Shown here piece after piece: positions 1 to 9,336 of a stretch of DNA of 64,000 nucleotides; position 1 is the stretch's first letter, and the number at the start of each line of letters is the position of its first letter. Both the position numbers and the translations under genes were made by a program. The notes beneath the pieces were generated by a model. That model was not told the DNA's origin. It did not search any database and saw only the letters and a list, made by a program, of their open reading frames with translations. Origin of the DNA: JADHUC01 sp964617665 (GTDB lineage: Bacteria; Planctomycetota; Planctomycetia; Pirellulales; Pirellulaceae); contig CAZUAH010000005.1 of assembly GCA_964617665.1 (NCBI GenBank), forward strand, positions 1 through 64,000. Direction: 5' to 3'.

Positions 1-12
1 TAATCAGCAGCT

Positions 13-750
13 TCACATAAGGTCCGTTATGTGGAGCTGCACATAACGGATCAGCTTCCAGAGACGCCCGTCGCGCAGTTCCGCTAGAGTCGCCTCGGTT
101 GCGCCACCGTGATGACCGATCCCGCCCAGGTCGAGGATGTTGCTGCGGGTCCACGTCTTGCCGTCGTCCTTGGAAGCGTAGGTCAATACGGAATGCCGAC
201 CCGGATCGTGCAGAAGCATCATGGACGTGAACACCACGCTGCCGCTCTTGGTCTGAACCATGTCACGGATCGCCCCGGTCCACGTGCCATGGAGCTTTTG
301 AAGATCCTGCCAGGTCTTGCCCTCATCCAGGCTGCGCACGGCGTACGTGGGCAGTTGTGCATCCGGCGAATCGGAGATCTTGGGGTCCCACTTCCAATTT
401 GCCTTTTCGCGATCGTTCATGAAGGCCAGGATGATTACGCCACTGCGAGTTCGCAAAAGCGCCCGCTCGGGCCGGATGGCATGCTTCGATGGATCATCAA
501 GTATGGTGTGCTTCTCCCAAGTCTTGCCTTCGTCATGGCTAACGAGAGCACTCTGGGCCCGATCAACGGTAAGGATTCCGCCATCTTCGAGTCGCACAAA
601 GGGGCCCATCTCCAGGCCCGGCATGTCCTCCGCGCGACGTTCGATCCAGATGCCGTTCGATGTGCGTTTGCCTTCGCTCCCTTCGCCCGCCGAAGCCGGC
701 GAGGCAATTAGCGTGCACACTGCAACCAAGATACTCGTCGCACGTTTCAT
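13..750 (-). pseudogene. Sialidase-like (BNR-repeat) exported protein, C-terminally truncated
   Basis: The frame encodes a secreted beta-propeller protein of the sialidase/neuraminidase-like superfamily. From the ATG at 750 it starts with a signal peptide (MKRATSILVAVCTLIASPASA). Asp-box motifs follow (SHDEGKTW, SLDEGKTW, SKDDGKTW), each marking a propeller blade. This start is preferred over the upstream extension because AAAGGACG lies just upstream and the signal peptide begins there. The product is about 245 residues against roughly 350-400 for complete relatives. Similarity stops after GGATEATLAELRDGRLW and the last dozen residues are encoded by the palindromic block at 14-50. It is therefore probably a broken gene, although its remaining frame is intact. 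The substrate could be sialylated or other acidic glycans; this is not determined. Confidence 0.7.
14..50. repeat. Paired short palindromes resembling a tyrosine-recombinase core site
   Basis: The 7-base box CACATAA occurs at 14-20 and 40-46, and its reverse complement TTATGTG at 27-33. They are separated by two different spacers of exactly six bases (21-26 ggtccg, 34-39 gagctg). The second pair extends to a perfect 11-base inverted repeat (23-33 with 40-50). Inverted 7-11 base arms around a 6-base spacer are the geometry of XerC/D-type crossover sites, and the block lies where the sialidase-like reading frame loses family similarity. No integrase gene is visible in the window, so the recombination role is inferred. 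Confidence 0.5.
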
Positions 751-977
751 CGTTACGTCCTTTCGTGAGAGCCGGATTGATCCGGTCGAGTCTTTGATGA
801 GCATATTCCGAGCGTCATCCAACTGCAACTCGCTAATCTCAAAAAGGGCGTTCCGTCTGCTCTCGTCAAGCGCGTTGTTCCGCCGTTGCATTGACGCTGG
901 AAACGCGACGGGCTAGAAACAGAGAGAATTGCTGTCGGACTTTTGGTTGCAGGTAACATCGGCCGGGAGAGACGAAC
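751..977. other. Intergenic region between divergent genes
   Basis: This 227-base stretch separates the leftward sialidase-like frame from the rightward cupin gene, so it should hold both promoters. I see no convincing paired promoter boxes, repeat or small gene. An open frame runs through it as an extension of the sialidase frame but has no ribosome-binding site of its own. Confidence 0.4.
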
Positions 978-1313
978 GTGGAGAAGACGAAAGCATCGTA
1001 CAAATCATTGGTGGGACAGGAACACGGGGCCAGGAAGATACATGTCCATGTGACCGAACTTAATCCATGCGGAGACGGTTGGGCAAGCCAACACGCTCAT
1101 GCGGCCGAGGAGGCGCTCTACATCTTGGAAGGAGAGGCCGAGTTCAGTTTTGCGGGAAAGACCCACCGTGTTGGGCCCGGCGACGCGGTCTTTTTCCCTT
1201 CAGGTGTCATGCACGCGGGAACCAAGTTTTTCACCGACAAGATGAAATACCTGGTGATCCGCACGATCGACCCGGACGACGAGCCCTGCTGTTGCGGCGC
1301 CGGTTGTGAATAG
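978..1313 (+). CDS. Small cupin-domain protein with cysteine-rich tail
   Basis: A single-domain cupin of 111 residues. Cupin motif 1 is visible as QHAHAAEEALYILEGEAEF (two His and a Glu as metal ligands) and motif 2 as GPGDAVFFPSGVMHAG (the last His ligand). This is the Cupin_2 arrangement of a small metal-binding beta-barrel. The start is GTG, supported by GGGAGAG about eight bases upstream; no closer ATG exists. The C-terminus ends in a cysteine cluster (EPCCCGAGCE), unusual for the family and possibly an extra metal site. It stands alone between a truncated gene and a propeller gene, so its substrate cannot be deduced. Related small cupins act as sugar isomerases, dioxygenases or binding proteins. 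Confidence 0.8.
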   Translation: MEKTKASYKSLVGQEHGARKIHVHVTELNPCGDGWASQHAHAAEEALYILEGEAEFSFAGKTHRVGPGDAVFFPSGVMHAGTKFFTDKMKYLVIRTIDPDDEPCCCGAGCE

Positions 1314-1436
1314 ACGAGATATTGCAATCCATTGTTTTCGAGTCAACTTGAGGCACGCCAAACAGAGAAGCGACAAGGTACTTACAATTTGTAATCAGGT
1401 GAGTTTCGTTTAACTGTCTGTAGGAAGGCGATTCCG

Positions 1437-3974
1437 ATGCTTATTCGAGCGAAAGAGATGTTCGTATGGGGATTCGTTTGTTTCCGATGTCTGGCAGCGG
1501 TAGCAGCGTCCGACGAGCAACCCGCGTCTGAATGGCCGCAACTCAAGGGCAACTCTGGCTTCACTGGATTGTCGCCGGATGATACGGTCAAGGCTCCGTT
1601 GAAACTCGTGTGGTCGTACCGACTGGACGGAGACGCATCAGGAGATGCCGGCGTCGGAGTCGTCGTGGGCGGAGGCAAGGTCTACGTGAGCGTGGCCAAT
1701 GCTCATTCGCTTGTGGCACTCGATGCGGAGACTGGCCACTTCTGCTGGGAATACCGCGACCCATCCATCGGATACGTCGGATACATTGGCCATTTGACGG
1801 TCCCCGCCTACGACAATGGCCGCGTGCTCCTTTGGCGACGTCATAAGTCGTCGGCAGTGATGGCTCTGGACGCCAAGACCGGTTCGGTGCTCTGGGAGCG
1901 ATCCTTGAGCCCGCTGGGCAAGGATGTGAACCGTGGCGGCCTGCCCATTGCGGATGGAATGGTCTACTGCGGCGAAGGCGGAACAGATCCCGCAATTTCT
2001 GCGTTCGACGCTGCAACAGGTCGGCGCGCCTGGCGGACGGCGCTTGGCAGTGATGCTGGCGAGTATGCAATCGGGCCAACGGTTGCCGGTGGCAGAGTGT
2101 TTGTAGCGACTCGGGCGAACGTGCGTCGCAGCCCAGGTGCGAAGGAGTGGGCAAAGAAGCTCCGCGGCGCCATCACGGCACTGGACGCAAAAAACGGCGA
2201 GATTCTCTGGCGCCGCGAGAACATCTATCCATGGGCCCCCATGACCTCTGATGGAACCGTCCTTGCGTGCCCCATGTGGTCTTCCGCCGACGAAAAGCTC
2301 TACCTGCTGGATTGCAGCACGGGAAAGACAATTTGGGCCAAGTCCTGCGTGGCCAACCATTACAACCCGCCGGTCACGTTGACCAAAGATCTGGTGCTTT
2401 ATCAGCCGTGGGGCCCGAAGCTCCATGCGATGTCACGAACGACCGGCGAGCCGCTTTGGATCTTTCATAACGAATTCACCAGTGCCGGATGCTGCACGCC
2501 GGCTGTCTCGGGCAAGTATGCCTACATCGGCACATCGGTCCCGGAGCGGACGGGGGACATCGAGTCTCTGCGCGGATTCCGCCTGGCGGACACTCCGAGC
2601 AGCACGGGCAAGTATGGAACCATGAACGCCATTGACCTGACTAGCGGCAAATCGGTCTGGCGTTTCCCAACGACCAATACCATTTGCGGCGACCCAGCCA
2701 TCGCCTACGGACGTCTCTATTTCGCCAGCCGGGACGGAAGGGCCTACTGCTTTGCTCCCGCGAAAGAGGACGAACCAATCGCTCCAGAGGCAAAAGACCA
2801 ATCGTCGCCTGCTTCAGAAGCCGATGTGGCTGAGCTTCTGTCCCAGCGAGGTCAACGGGCGAAGCCCGGAACCAACTGGTCCATGCAAGGCGGAGGCCTG
2901 GATCGAATCAATGCCACCGGCATGAGCCTGAAGCCACCATTGGAACTTGCCTGGAAGTTTGACATGAAAGGCCGTGTGCTTACTTCCGCGGCTATTGTCG
3001 ACGACGTTGTGTTCGCCAACTCGGAATCCGGCAAGATCGTAGCCGTAGACGCCGGGCGAGGTCGGGCGATTTGGGAATTCGACACCGGTCATCCTTTCCG
3101 CTGTTCGCCGACGGTTGCCGATGGCGTTGTCTATTGCGGATCGGACAACGGCAGAATGTATGCACTGGATGCGCAAACGGGGAAACCCGTTTGGGAATTC
3201 GAGACAGGTGGGCCGGTTCAGGTATCTCCCGCAGTTGCGGGCGGCGTGATCGTCTTCGGCTCCAATGACCACAACTTCTATGCGCTCGATCGCCAATCGG
3301 GCCGGAAACTGTGGAACTTGCGCACGAGCAGCTTCTGTATTAAGGCACCGCCAGTCATTCACGGCGATCGCGTCATTGCGGCCGCGTGGGCCGATTGGGT
3401 CTGGTGCCTCGACCTGAAATCCGGCAAGCCCATCTGGCAGTCGTTCATTCCGGTCTCGACCGAAGCCATTTCCTTCTACCGCGATCGACTTTGGGTCCGC
3501 AGTGCTTACTACATCGTCGAACTCGACCCAGACAAAGGCACGTGGCTCCGCATTGCCGACGGCTCGTACGGTTACGGCGGAATGGCCTTCGTCGGGGACA
3601 GGCTGTTTCAGTCGGGTGTCCAGGGCCAGTATGGAACGAACGGTGCGACATCCATTTCCATAGAGGACAAAGGGGGACCACCGCCCGATTCGATGCTTCC
3701 GACGCTCGAAGGCGTTTCCATCGTCAAACCACAGCTGCTCGAGGGGGCCACGGAGCTTGCCTCGATAGCCGCGCCATTGGCTCTGGGCGACAACATCTGC
3801 TTTGCCACATTGCAGGCTGAAGTCGTCTTGACCAAGCCGGATGGCACGCGGCTCTGGAGCTACGAACTCGGCGGTCCTTCCCACTCGCCGCCCGCCGCCG
3901 CTGGTGGATTGCTGGTCGTAGGTTGCGACGACGGGAACCTGTATGCCTTCCGAGAAGGCCGGCAGGAAGAGTGA
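1437..3974 (+). CDS. PQQ-type beta-propeller repeat protein, exported
   Basis: A large protein of 845 residues with an N-terminal signal sequence (hydrophobic MFVWGFVCFRCLAAVAA) and about fourteen BamB/PQQ-like repeats of the form ALDAxTGxxxWxxx. They fall into two groups, residues about 50-440 and 475-840, separated by an acidic, Pro-rich linker (EDEPIAPEAKDQ). That layout suggests two consecutive eight-bladed propellers. The ATG follows AGGAAGG by eight bases. In planctomycetes such proteins are usually annotated as outer-membrane-assembly BamB-like or PQQ-binding-like proteins. Nothing shows that PQQ is bound, and no quinoprotein dehydrogenase active site was recognised. A role as periplasmic scaffold or binding protein is the most that can be said. 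Confidence 0.85.
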   Translation: MLIRAKEMFVWGFVCFRCLAAVAASDEQPASEWPQLKGNSGFTGLSPDDTVKAPLKLVWSYRLDGDASGDAGVGVVVGGGKVYVSVANAHSLVALDAETGHFCWEYRDPSIGYVGYIGHLTVPAYDNGRVLLWRRHKSSAVMALDAKTGSVLWERSLSPLGKDVNRGGLPIADGMVYCGEGGTDPAISAFDAATGRRAWRTALGSDAGEYAIGPTVAGGRVFVATRANVRRSPGAKEWAKKLRGAITALDAKNGEILWRRENIYPWAPMTSDGTVLACPMWSSADEKLYLLDCSTGKTIWAKSCVANHYNPPVTLTKDLVLYQPWGPKLHAMSRTTGEPLWIFHNEFTSAGCCTPAVSGKYAYIGTSVPERTGDIESLRGFRLADTPSSTGKYGTMNAIDLTSGKSVWRFPTTNTICGDPAIAYGRLYFASRDGRAYCFAPAKEDEPIAPEAKDQSSPASEADVAELLSQRGQRAKPGTNWSMQGGGLDRINATGMSLKPPLELAWKFDMKGRVLTSAAIVDDVVFANSESGKIVAVDAGRGRAIWEFDTGHPFRCSPTVADGVVYCGSDNGRMYALDAQTGKPVWEFETGGPVQVSPAVAGGVIVFGSNDHNFYALDRQSGRKLWNLRTSSFCIKAPPVIHGDRVIAAAWADWVWCLDLKSGKPIWQSFIPVSTEAISFYRDRLWVRSAYYIVELDPDKGTWLRIADGSYGYGGMAFVGDRLFQSGVQGQYGTNGATSISIEDKGGPPPDSMLPTLEGVSIVKPQLLEGATELASIAAPLALGDNICFATLQAEVVLTKPDGTRLWSYELGGPSHSPPAAAGGLLVVGCDDGNLYAFREGRQEE

Positions 3975-4001
3975 CTGGCAGCAAGAGGCAGACTCGCGCC
4001 A

Positions 4002-5720
4002 TTACGGTCTGAACTCCGGCGGTATCCAGACCCACAAGGGTTTCCTGCCCCATCCCTGCGAGTGTGCGGGTTCGTTGGTCAGCCGAAAACCCTCCTCGGT
4101 GAGCTCGTACTGAATCGGCTTGGAGTCTGTGCTGAAAGGGTCGATGGGTATTTCATCAAGGTACTCTGGCACGAGTTCCTGTAGCTTATCCGGGAGCTTG
4201 CCGTGCTCAAGCGTGAAGGCCCTGACTGCAGCTACGACGATCACCCGACGCAAATCCACCTGCGAGAGCTTGTACGAGTCGCGGAGATATTGTTCGTCTG
4301 ACGTGTCATCGGCCAATTCGTCTATCACCTGTCCTGCGCGCGATTGCCAGTTCGAATGGTGTGCTCGTCGGATGTAGGTGCGCCGCTGGATTTGCTCCAG
4401 AGGTTCACGGTTCGTTTCAATCTGCTGCAAATCACGCACGAATTGTCGACAAGATGCGGCGTCCTGGTTATTGATAATCGCCACCGCCCCGTCATGTGGT
4501 CTAAATGGGCGAATCGTATGAGCAAACTCCTCCCATTCTCGCTCGGTGGCGCCGCGAGTCATGTGCTCGGCGAGCCGGGCGCGGTCCAGGAGCGCCTTCA
4601 GGGCATCCTCGTGGCGGCCCTCCAGATTGGCCAATAGCTCTTCGCAGATCAGGAGCCGCGCCAAGTTGAAGATGGGAGTTTCCATGGGGTATGGCGGCCT
4701 GGACTCGTAGTCGACGGGGACTACACATGGTTCACGCAAGGCAATCCGCAATTCGTCCAGCGCGGGCCGAAAGGAGTCCAGCAGGGCTCGTAAGGCATCG
4801 GCCTTTTTTGATTGGGCGCTGAGGTCCGCCGGCAGAACGACCGAATTGCCAGCTTTGATGAGGCGGTCGTAGGCGTTTGGATTCGGCAGAGCCACAGCGG
4901 GAATCGGCGGTCGTACCAGCAACCGGACGAAGAAATAGACGGGCGGAGCTGTGACGAGGATTAGCAGCGTAATCATAACGACGCGAGACAAATCGCGACG
5001 CCTGCGGCACGGCGTGGCGGCATCGACATCGTCAAGCGATAGTTGCATCCATTGGCTCCCGCGCCACACATAAAGGACGAGGGTCAATCCGACAAGCCAC
5101 ACGGCAACATGTTTGCCCCAGTACGGCCACCAGAGCACGGCTAACTGCCAAGTACCTCCATCCAGACCAAGGGCCCAACGATGGAATGCAAGAATAGTCG
5201 CGAGGCCAACGCCACACAGTCCCGTCACGATCCAGCGAAAGATCCAGTGGGGGCGACGAGCATACACACACCACAGACACAACAAGCCCGAACCACCAAA
5301 GACGAACCCCTGCAGTACGATCCGCAGCCATGTGCGACTCGAAAAATTCTCGAAGCGTGCCGCAACTGCAGAAACGACCGCCGCAACGACCGTCAGCAAG
5401 AAGACCGAGGCAAGAGACAATTGAGGTTTAAAGGCGGAGGGATCAACAGGGGCCCCAGTCGCGATCCGCCTGCGATGTTGTCGCCATCGCCATAGCGTGA
5501 CGCCCGTCACCACAATCAACTGCACAATCGAGAACTTGATGAGCAAATCGTGGGCCGGGAGGACCAACACCAACAACAAGATTGCACCCACAATGCAAGT
5601 ACGCAAAAACCAATGTCGCCGCGACGCTGCAGCCCAAATCGCCAGCAGCGCGTACAGCGTCAACCCCATAACCTCCAACACCATGGCGATCGTTTCCGCC
5701 GAGGGGCGAAGATTCATCAT
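4002..5720 (-). CDS. Polytopic membrane protein of unknown function
   Basis: A 572-residue protein. The first half contains roughly seven hydrophobic segments (for example LYALLAIWAAASRRHW, LASVFLLTVVAAVVSAV, WLVGLTLVLYVW and VVMITLLILVTAPPVYFFV). The second half, from about residue 285, is a soluble helical region ending in a GKLPDKLQELVPEYLDEIP segment of the kind common in planctomycete membrane proteins. I do not recognise a named family. The double ATG at 5720 has a GGGAAACGGA stretch upstream. Its start lies 14 bases after the stop of the YetA/PL26-like gene, so it is probably co-transcribed with that gene and the nitrilase-fold gene. Whether it takes part in their pathway is unknown. 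Confidence 0.7.
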   Translation of the reverse strand: MMNLRPSAETIAMVLEVMGLTLYALLAIWAAASRRHWFLRTCIVGAILLLVLVLPAHDLLIKFSIVQLIVVTGVTLWRWRQHRRRIATGAPVDPSAFKPQLSLASVFLLTVVAAVVSAVAARFENFSSRTWLRIVLQGFVFGGSGLLCLWCVYARRPHWIFRWIVTGLCGVGLATILAFHRWALGLDGGTWQLAVLWWPYWGKHVAVWLVGLTLVLYVWRGSQWMQLSLDDVDAATPCRRRRDLSRVVMITLLILVTAPPVYFFVRLLVRPPIPAVALPNPNAYDRLIKAGNSVVLPADLSAQSKKADALRALLDSFRPALDELRIALREPCVVPVDYESRPPYPMETPIFNLARLLICEELLANLEGRHEDALKALLDRARLAEHMTRGATEREWEEFAHTIRPFRPHDGAVAIINNQDAASCRQFVRDLQQIETNREPLEQIQRRTYIRRAHHSNWQSRAGQVIDELADDTSDEQYLRDSYKLSQVDLRRVIVVAAVRAFTLEHGKLPDKLQELVPEYLDEIPIDPFSTDSKPIQYELTEEGFRLTNEPAHSQGWGRKPLWVWIPPEFRP

Positions 5721-5734
5721 TCCGTTTCCCGAGT

Positions 5735-8164
5735 TTACTTGGCGTTGGAATTGTTGCCGTTATTCGGGTCGTTGACGAAAAGGTGCATTGCTTCGGGGCA
5801 GCCGTACATGATGGTCGAGTATGATTTTCCAAGCCCGGGTCGCGATGTCGGGGCGACCAGCAGCCCCTTGAATTTGGCCTCCCAAGCTTTTCGGAGAATC
5901 CGAAGTTGTTCGGCATCGCCGGTCATCGTGATGCTGTTTACCAGCGCCATGACGATCACCCCGGTCTGGCGACCGGGCCCCGAGGCCGATTTGGGGCAGG
6001 ACGTGTAACGCCAGCCGCTGTGTTGCTCCTCCCAAGTGTCGCGGTTCATGTGTGTAACGCCGCGCCGCACGGCTTCCGGGATGCGTGGATCGCCGGTCAG
6101 TTCGTAATACTTGCCCAGGCCGTTCAGTCGGACAGCGCCGATGAACGCCGCCTCGCCCCAGTGTTTGTCGTCGCAGTAGCAGTGGCCCCAAGGGAGTTTG
6201 TACCGCCACCCGCCCGTGTCCGGATCCTGCTCCGAAAGAGCATCGTCAGCCAGCAGCTTCATCGCTTTCAGGTAACGGTCGTCGAAATTCAGCTCATAAG
6301 CGCCTGCGATGGCAAGCATGGTCCAGCCATTGACGCGGCCGGAATGGCTGCCGCTCTTGAACCGAAACTTCCGATCCTCGACAAGCTGCGCCAAATTGCC
6401 GCCGATCTTTTCGACCGTCTCCTTCATCCACAGATCGCCCGTCAGGAAGTAGTCGTACACCATTCCCTGCGTCCAAATGTGCCCCAGGTTGTACGGATCC
6501 AAACAAAGATAAGGATTCTTGGTTTTCCCAATGCCAAGCGACACGTACAGTTCACGGATGCGGTCGACGGGATAGAAACCGCTGACGTGCCCGACGCAAT
6601 GCTCATGCACCATGCCGGGCCGGATGGGGTAGGCGGAGTTCCGGCCCACCGTCCTGTGGAAATAGTCGGTCAGGTCCCCGTTGACAAACTGGATGACGTC
6701 CACTTCGCTCGTATGCCGCGCGGCCGTATCGCCGCCATAGAAGTATCGCGGGTCGCCCGTTCGCGCGAACTGCACAAGGATATGCTTTGGCGTATCGTAT
6801 TCGTGGTTGCCCCAGTTGCAGCCGCGTTCGCCCCACCAGTCGCCCCTGTTCATGGTGCCGTAGTCACGCTGCGCCTTGATGCTATTCAGGTACCCATTGA
6901 CGAACAGATTCTCCGCCCAACGATCGTAGGCCTCCATCTCCGGTCCGCCCGCCGCGGCGATTGGTCCCCAGACTCCGGCGGCGATGGCCTGTGCCGGATC
7001 AGCAGCGGGCACCAATGGTGCATTTGCGCTTCGAACGAGTGAATCGCCGTCGCCCTTCATGTCCACCCAGATTTGCCACCGGCGCGATTGGCCCATCCGG
7101 AGCTGGTAGCATTCGCCGTTGAACAGATACTGGTGCTTGTACCAGGGTTCCATGTGGTCGAATGTTCCCTCGGAAAACGTGGGGAACAGCCCAATCTTCA
7201 GCCCATGGGCATCGCATTCGAGACTCTTCGGCCACTGCTGCCAGAAATCGCGTGCGGCCACGGCCATCGTGCCGATAGCGTCAGTCATCACGGCCCAGCC
7301 GGGAGCCTTCTCTACCGTCCCCTCGACACCCTCGAAACGGCAAGTCTGATCATCGACCTGAAATAGGCGAACGTTCGCCTCAGATTGCTGCGCCGACGCG
7401 CCGCCGAATCTGATTCCTTTCGGCGATGAGCGCGGGACGATATCCAGCGACAGCCCACGGATCCGGTGTACAACGCCCGTGTCCGCATCGACCAGTAGAT
7501 GCGGCTCCAGGAAGACCCGGGAAAGCCCGGCAAAGACAGACGCACGGAGCCGGAAGCCAAGTACGCGGGATCCATCGGGACGGCGGAACGCGCCTCGCAG
7601 AAGCAGCGTACCGCGCACAGGTCCACTCGCCTCCACGTCGCGGGTTTCGACGACACCCTGACAAAGTCGGCCTTCACCGTCGATAAGTGTGAACTTAACG
7701 TCCAGTCGATCGTTGATACTCAGCAACGCATCGTCTACCGGCCCAAGCCGCATCGGCCCTGTTTGGATCGTTCCCTTCATTCTGTCTGTCTTCACCGGCA
7801 GTTGCGGCGCCAGTCCGCCTTCGCTGCAAGCAAGTGTGAATCGCGCCGTTCCTCCAGGTGGAGGTGCTGCCTGGAAATCAAGCAGAACCCAACGCGCGCT
7901 TTCATCTTTCCACCGCGCCAAGACAGATGTCTGGCACGGCACCAATTCTCCTCGTTCATCGGTCAGAACAAAATGCGAGCCCTTTGGTGCGATGCCAACG
8001 CCAAGCGGCACGCCGCCCGTCACGGGCCGCAGTCCCGCGAGGCCCGTCATATCGCGGACCGTGACAGCAAGATCCGCAGCCCCAAGTCTTGCGGATCCGT
8101 ACGGAAGAACGATGGAAACAAGCAAATATGAAATTGTCCGGGCAACGAATCGTGGCAGTTTCAT
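5735..8164 (-). CDS. YetA/PcRGLX-like protein (exo-rhamnogalacturonan lyase family, PL26-like)
   Basis: An exported protein of about 809 residues. Residues 1-30 form a signal peptide (ISYLLVSIVLPYGSARLGA). The next ~90 residues have the RIFT-barrel look of the PcRGLX/YetA N-terminal domain, with GVPLGVGIAPKGS, CQTSVLARWKDESARWVLLDF and PPGGTARFTL. A central domain follows, and an alpha/alpha-type helical domain near residues 400-790 (ARHTSEVDVIQFVN, HEHCVGHVSGFY). PcRGLX is an exo-acting lyase on the rhamnogalacturonan-I backbone; the bacterial YetA-like branch is largely uncharacterised, so the substrate is inferred. The ATG at 8164 is preferred to an upstream TTG because it begins the signal peptide and has GGAG ten bases upstream. 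It lies 46 bases after the nitrilase-fold gene, suggesting one operon. Confidence 0.75.
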   Translation of the reverse strand: MKLPRFVARTISYLLVSIVLPYGSARLGAADLAVTVRDMTGLAGLRPVTGGVPLGVGIAPKGSHFVLTDERGELVPCQTSVLARWKDESARWVLLDFQAAPPPGGTARFTLACSEGGLAPQLPVKTDRMKGTIQTGPMRLGPVDDALLSINDRLDVKFTLIDGEGRLCQGVVETRDVEASGPVRGTLLLRGAFRRPDGSRVLGFRLRASVFAGLSRVFLEPHLLVDADTGVVHRIRGLSLDIVPRSSPKGIRFGGASAQQSEANVRLFQVDDQTCRFEGVEGTVEKAPGWAVMTDAIGTMAVAARDFWQQWPKSLECDAHGLKIGLFPTFSEGTFDHMEPWYKHQYLFNGECYQLRMGQSRRWQIWVDMKGDGDSLVRSANAPLVPAADPAQAIAAGVWGPIAAAGGPEMEAYDRWAENLFVNGYLNSIKAQRDYGTMNRGDWWGERGCNWGNHEYDTPKHILVQFARTGDPRYFYGGDTAARHTSEVDVIQFVNGDLTDYFHRTVGRNSAYPIRPGMVHEHCVGHVSGFYPVDRIRELYVSLGIGKTKNPYLCLDPYNLGHIWTQGMVYDYFLTGDLWMKETVEKIGGNLAQLVEDRKFRFKSGSHSGRVNGWTMLAIAGAYELNFDDRYLKAMKLLADDALSEQDPDTGGWRYKLPWGHCYCDDKHWGEAAFIGAVRLNGLGKYYELTGDPRIPEAVRRGVTHMNRDTWEEQHSGWRYTSCPKSASGPGRQTGVIVMALVNSITMTGDAEQLRILRKAWEAKFKGLLVAPTSRPGLGKSYSTIMYGCPEAMHLFVNDPNNGNNSNAK

Positions 8165-8210
8165 GCTTCCAAAGCTCCGTTTTGGCGTGTCCAATACGCG
8201 AATAGAACGA

Positions 8211-9269
8211 TCATTGTCGCCGAGCGATTTGTTCCGCCTCGGCTGCCTGAATCATCTCTTCGTGGCTGTGCAGGTCAAACTCCTTCATCACGTCGGCGAT
8301 TCGCACGTCGGGCGATCGGCTTTCGATGATGCTCCATTCTTCTTCGTGGAAGGTCTTGATTCGGACTCTCCGGCCGTACTTCGCGTAGATCTCCTTGAAA
8401 CGCCGGCAGTATGGCCAAGTGTGCAAGAAGACCTTCTCCAGGTTCACCGGCGCGCAGACCCAATGATCCCAGGTGCCGGTGTGTGCAACTTCCTCGCCAG
8501 AAACGTCGCAGATTTTGGTCGTGCCTTTCCGCGTGCAGGAGACCACGGAGTACTTGTTCTGCCACGCCTTGGTATTCACCACGGATCCGCCACCGAAGGC
8601 CGAAGGCCAGAAAACGATCTCTGCGCCGGATTCTCTGAGTTTCTGCCAGCCGTCTAACCATTCGATGTCAAAGCAAATCTGTGCACCGACCACACCGAAA
8701 TCGGTTTTGAACACAGGCGGGTCGAGCGGGCCCGGCGCAATTCCTCTTTCCATCTCGCCGATTGTCGGGTGGATCTTCCGATATTCGCCCAATGATTTCC
8801 CTGCTCGGTCGATGAAAACCGCCGAGTTGTAGTAGCGGCCGTCTCGCTTTGTATAGATGGGGCAGACGATGTAGCAGTTGTGTTCTTTGGCGAATTTCGC
8901 AAACGGCTCCGAGATTGGCCCGATGGGCTCTTCGGCGACCTCGGCCAAAGGCGGCCTGCCGCCGGATAGATTGGCGAATGGAAACACCTCCGGAAGGCAA
9001 ACGATGTCCGGCTCGTAGCTGACCACTTCCTTCATCCTTGCCAGCATCTGCCGAGTCATCTGTTCGTGACTGCCTGCCGTCATGCCGTTCTGCGAGATGC
9101 TGGCCACCCAAACCTCGCGCGGCAAGCGATCCTTCCTGGGCCTCGTCTTGGCTGCCGGCGTTGCACCCGATGCCGAGCGCACGCCTGCCCACACGCCCAA
9201 CCCCGCGCCCAAAGATGCCGTTTGTAGAAAACTCCGCCGAGTTGCGGGATTCGCTGGACATCGTTCCAT
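8211..9269 (-). CDS. Tat-exported carbon-nitrogen hydrolase (nitrilase superfamily)
   Basis: A 352-residue protein with a twin-arginine signal (RRSFLQTASLGAGLGVWAG at 11-29). The nitrilase-fold catalytic triad is in place: Glu94 in CLPEVF, Lys165 in EYRKIHP and Cys199 in GAQICFDIEW. The family hydrolyses or condenses C-N bonds such as amides, carbamoyl groups and nitriles. Tat export implies a substrate outside the cytoplasm, which is less usual for nitrilases but common for this planctomycete subgroup. It is the first gene of a likely operon with the YetA/PL26-like protein and a membrane protein, so an amide or N-acyl group on a polysaccharide-derived compound is a plausible but unproven target. 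Confidence 0.88.
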   Translation of the reverse strand: MERCPANPATRRSFLQTASLGAGLGVWAGVRSASGATPAAKTRPRKDRLPREVWVASISQNGMTAGSHEQMTRQMLARMKEVVSYEPDIVCLPEVFPFANLSGGRPPLAEVAEEPIGPISEPFAKFAKEHNCYIVCPIYTKRDGRYYNSAVFIDRAGKSLGEYRKIHPTIGEMERGIAPGPLDPPVFKTDFGVVGAQICFDIEWLDGWQKLRESGAEIVFWPSAFGGGSVVNTKAWQNKYSVVSCTRKGTTKICDVSGEEVAHTGTWDHWVCAPVNLEKVFLHTWPYCRRFKEIYAKYGRRVRIKTFHEEEWSIIESRSPDVRIADVMKEFDLHSHEEMIQAAEAEQIARRQ

Positions 9270-9336
9270 TGTGATCCTCCCCTATGTTGTTTTCGCGCCC
9301 TCCACGCCGCTACCGCTGAGCAAAGGGATCTTCCCC

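Noticed and set aside
2814..3884. Minus-strand open frame of 356 codons inside the PQQ-type propeller gene
   Set aside because: Antisense shadow; the sense strand carries regular propeller motifs in this span.
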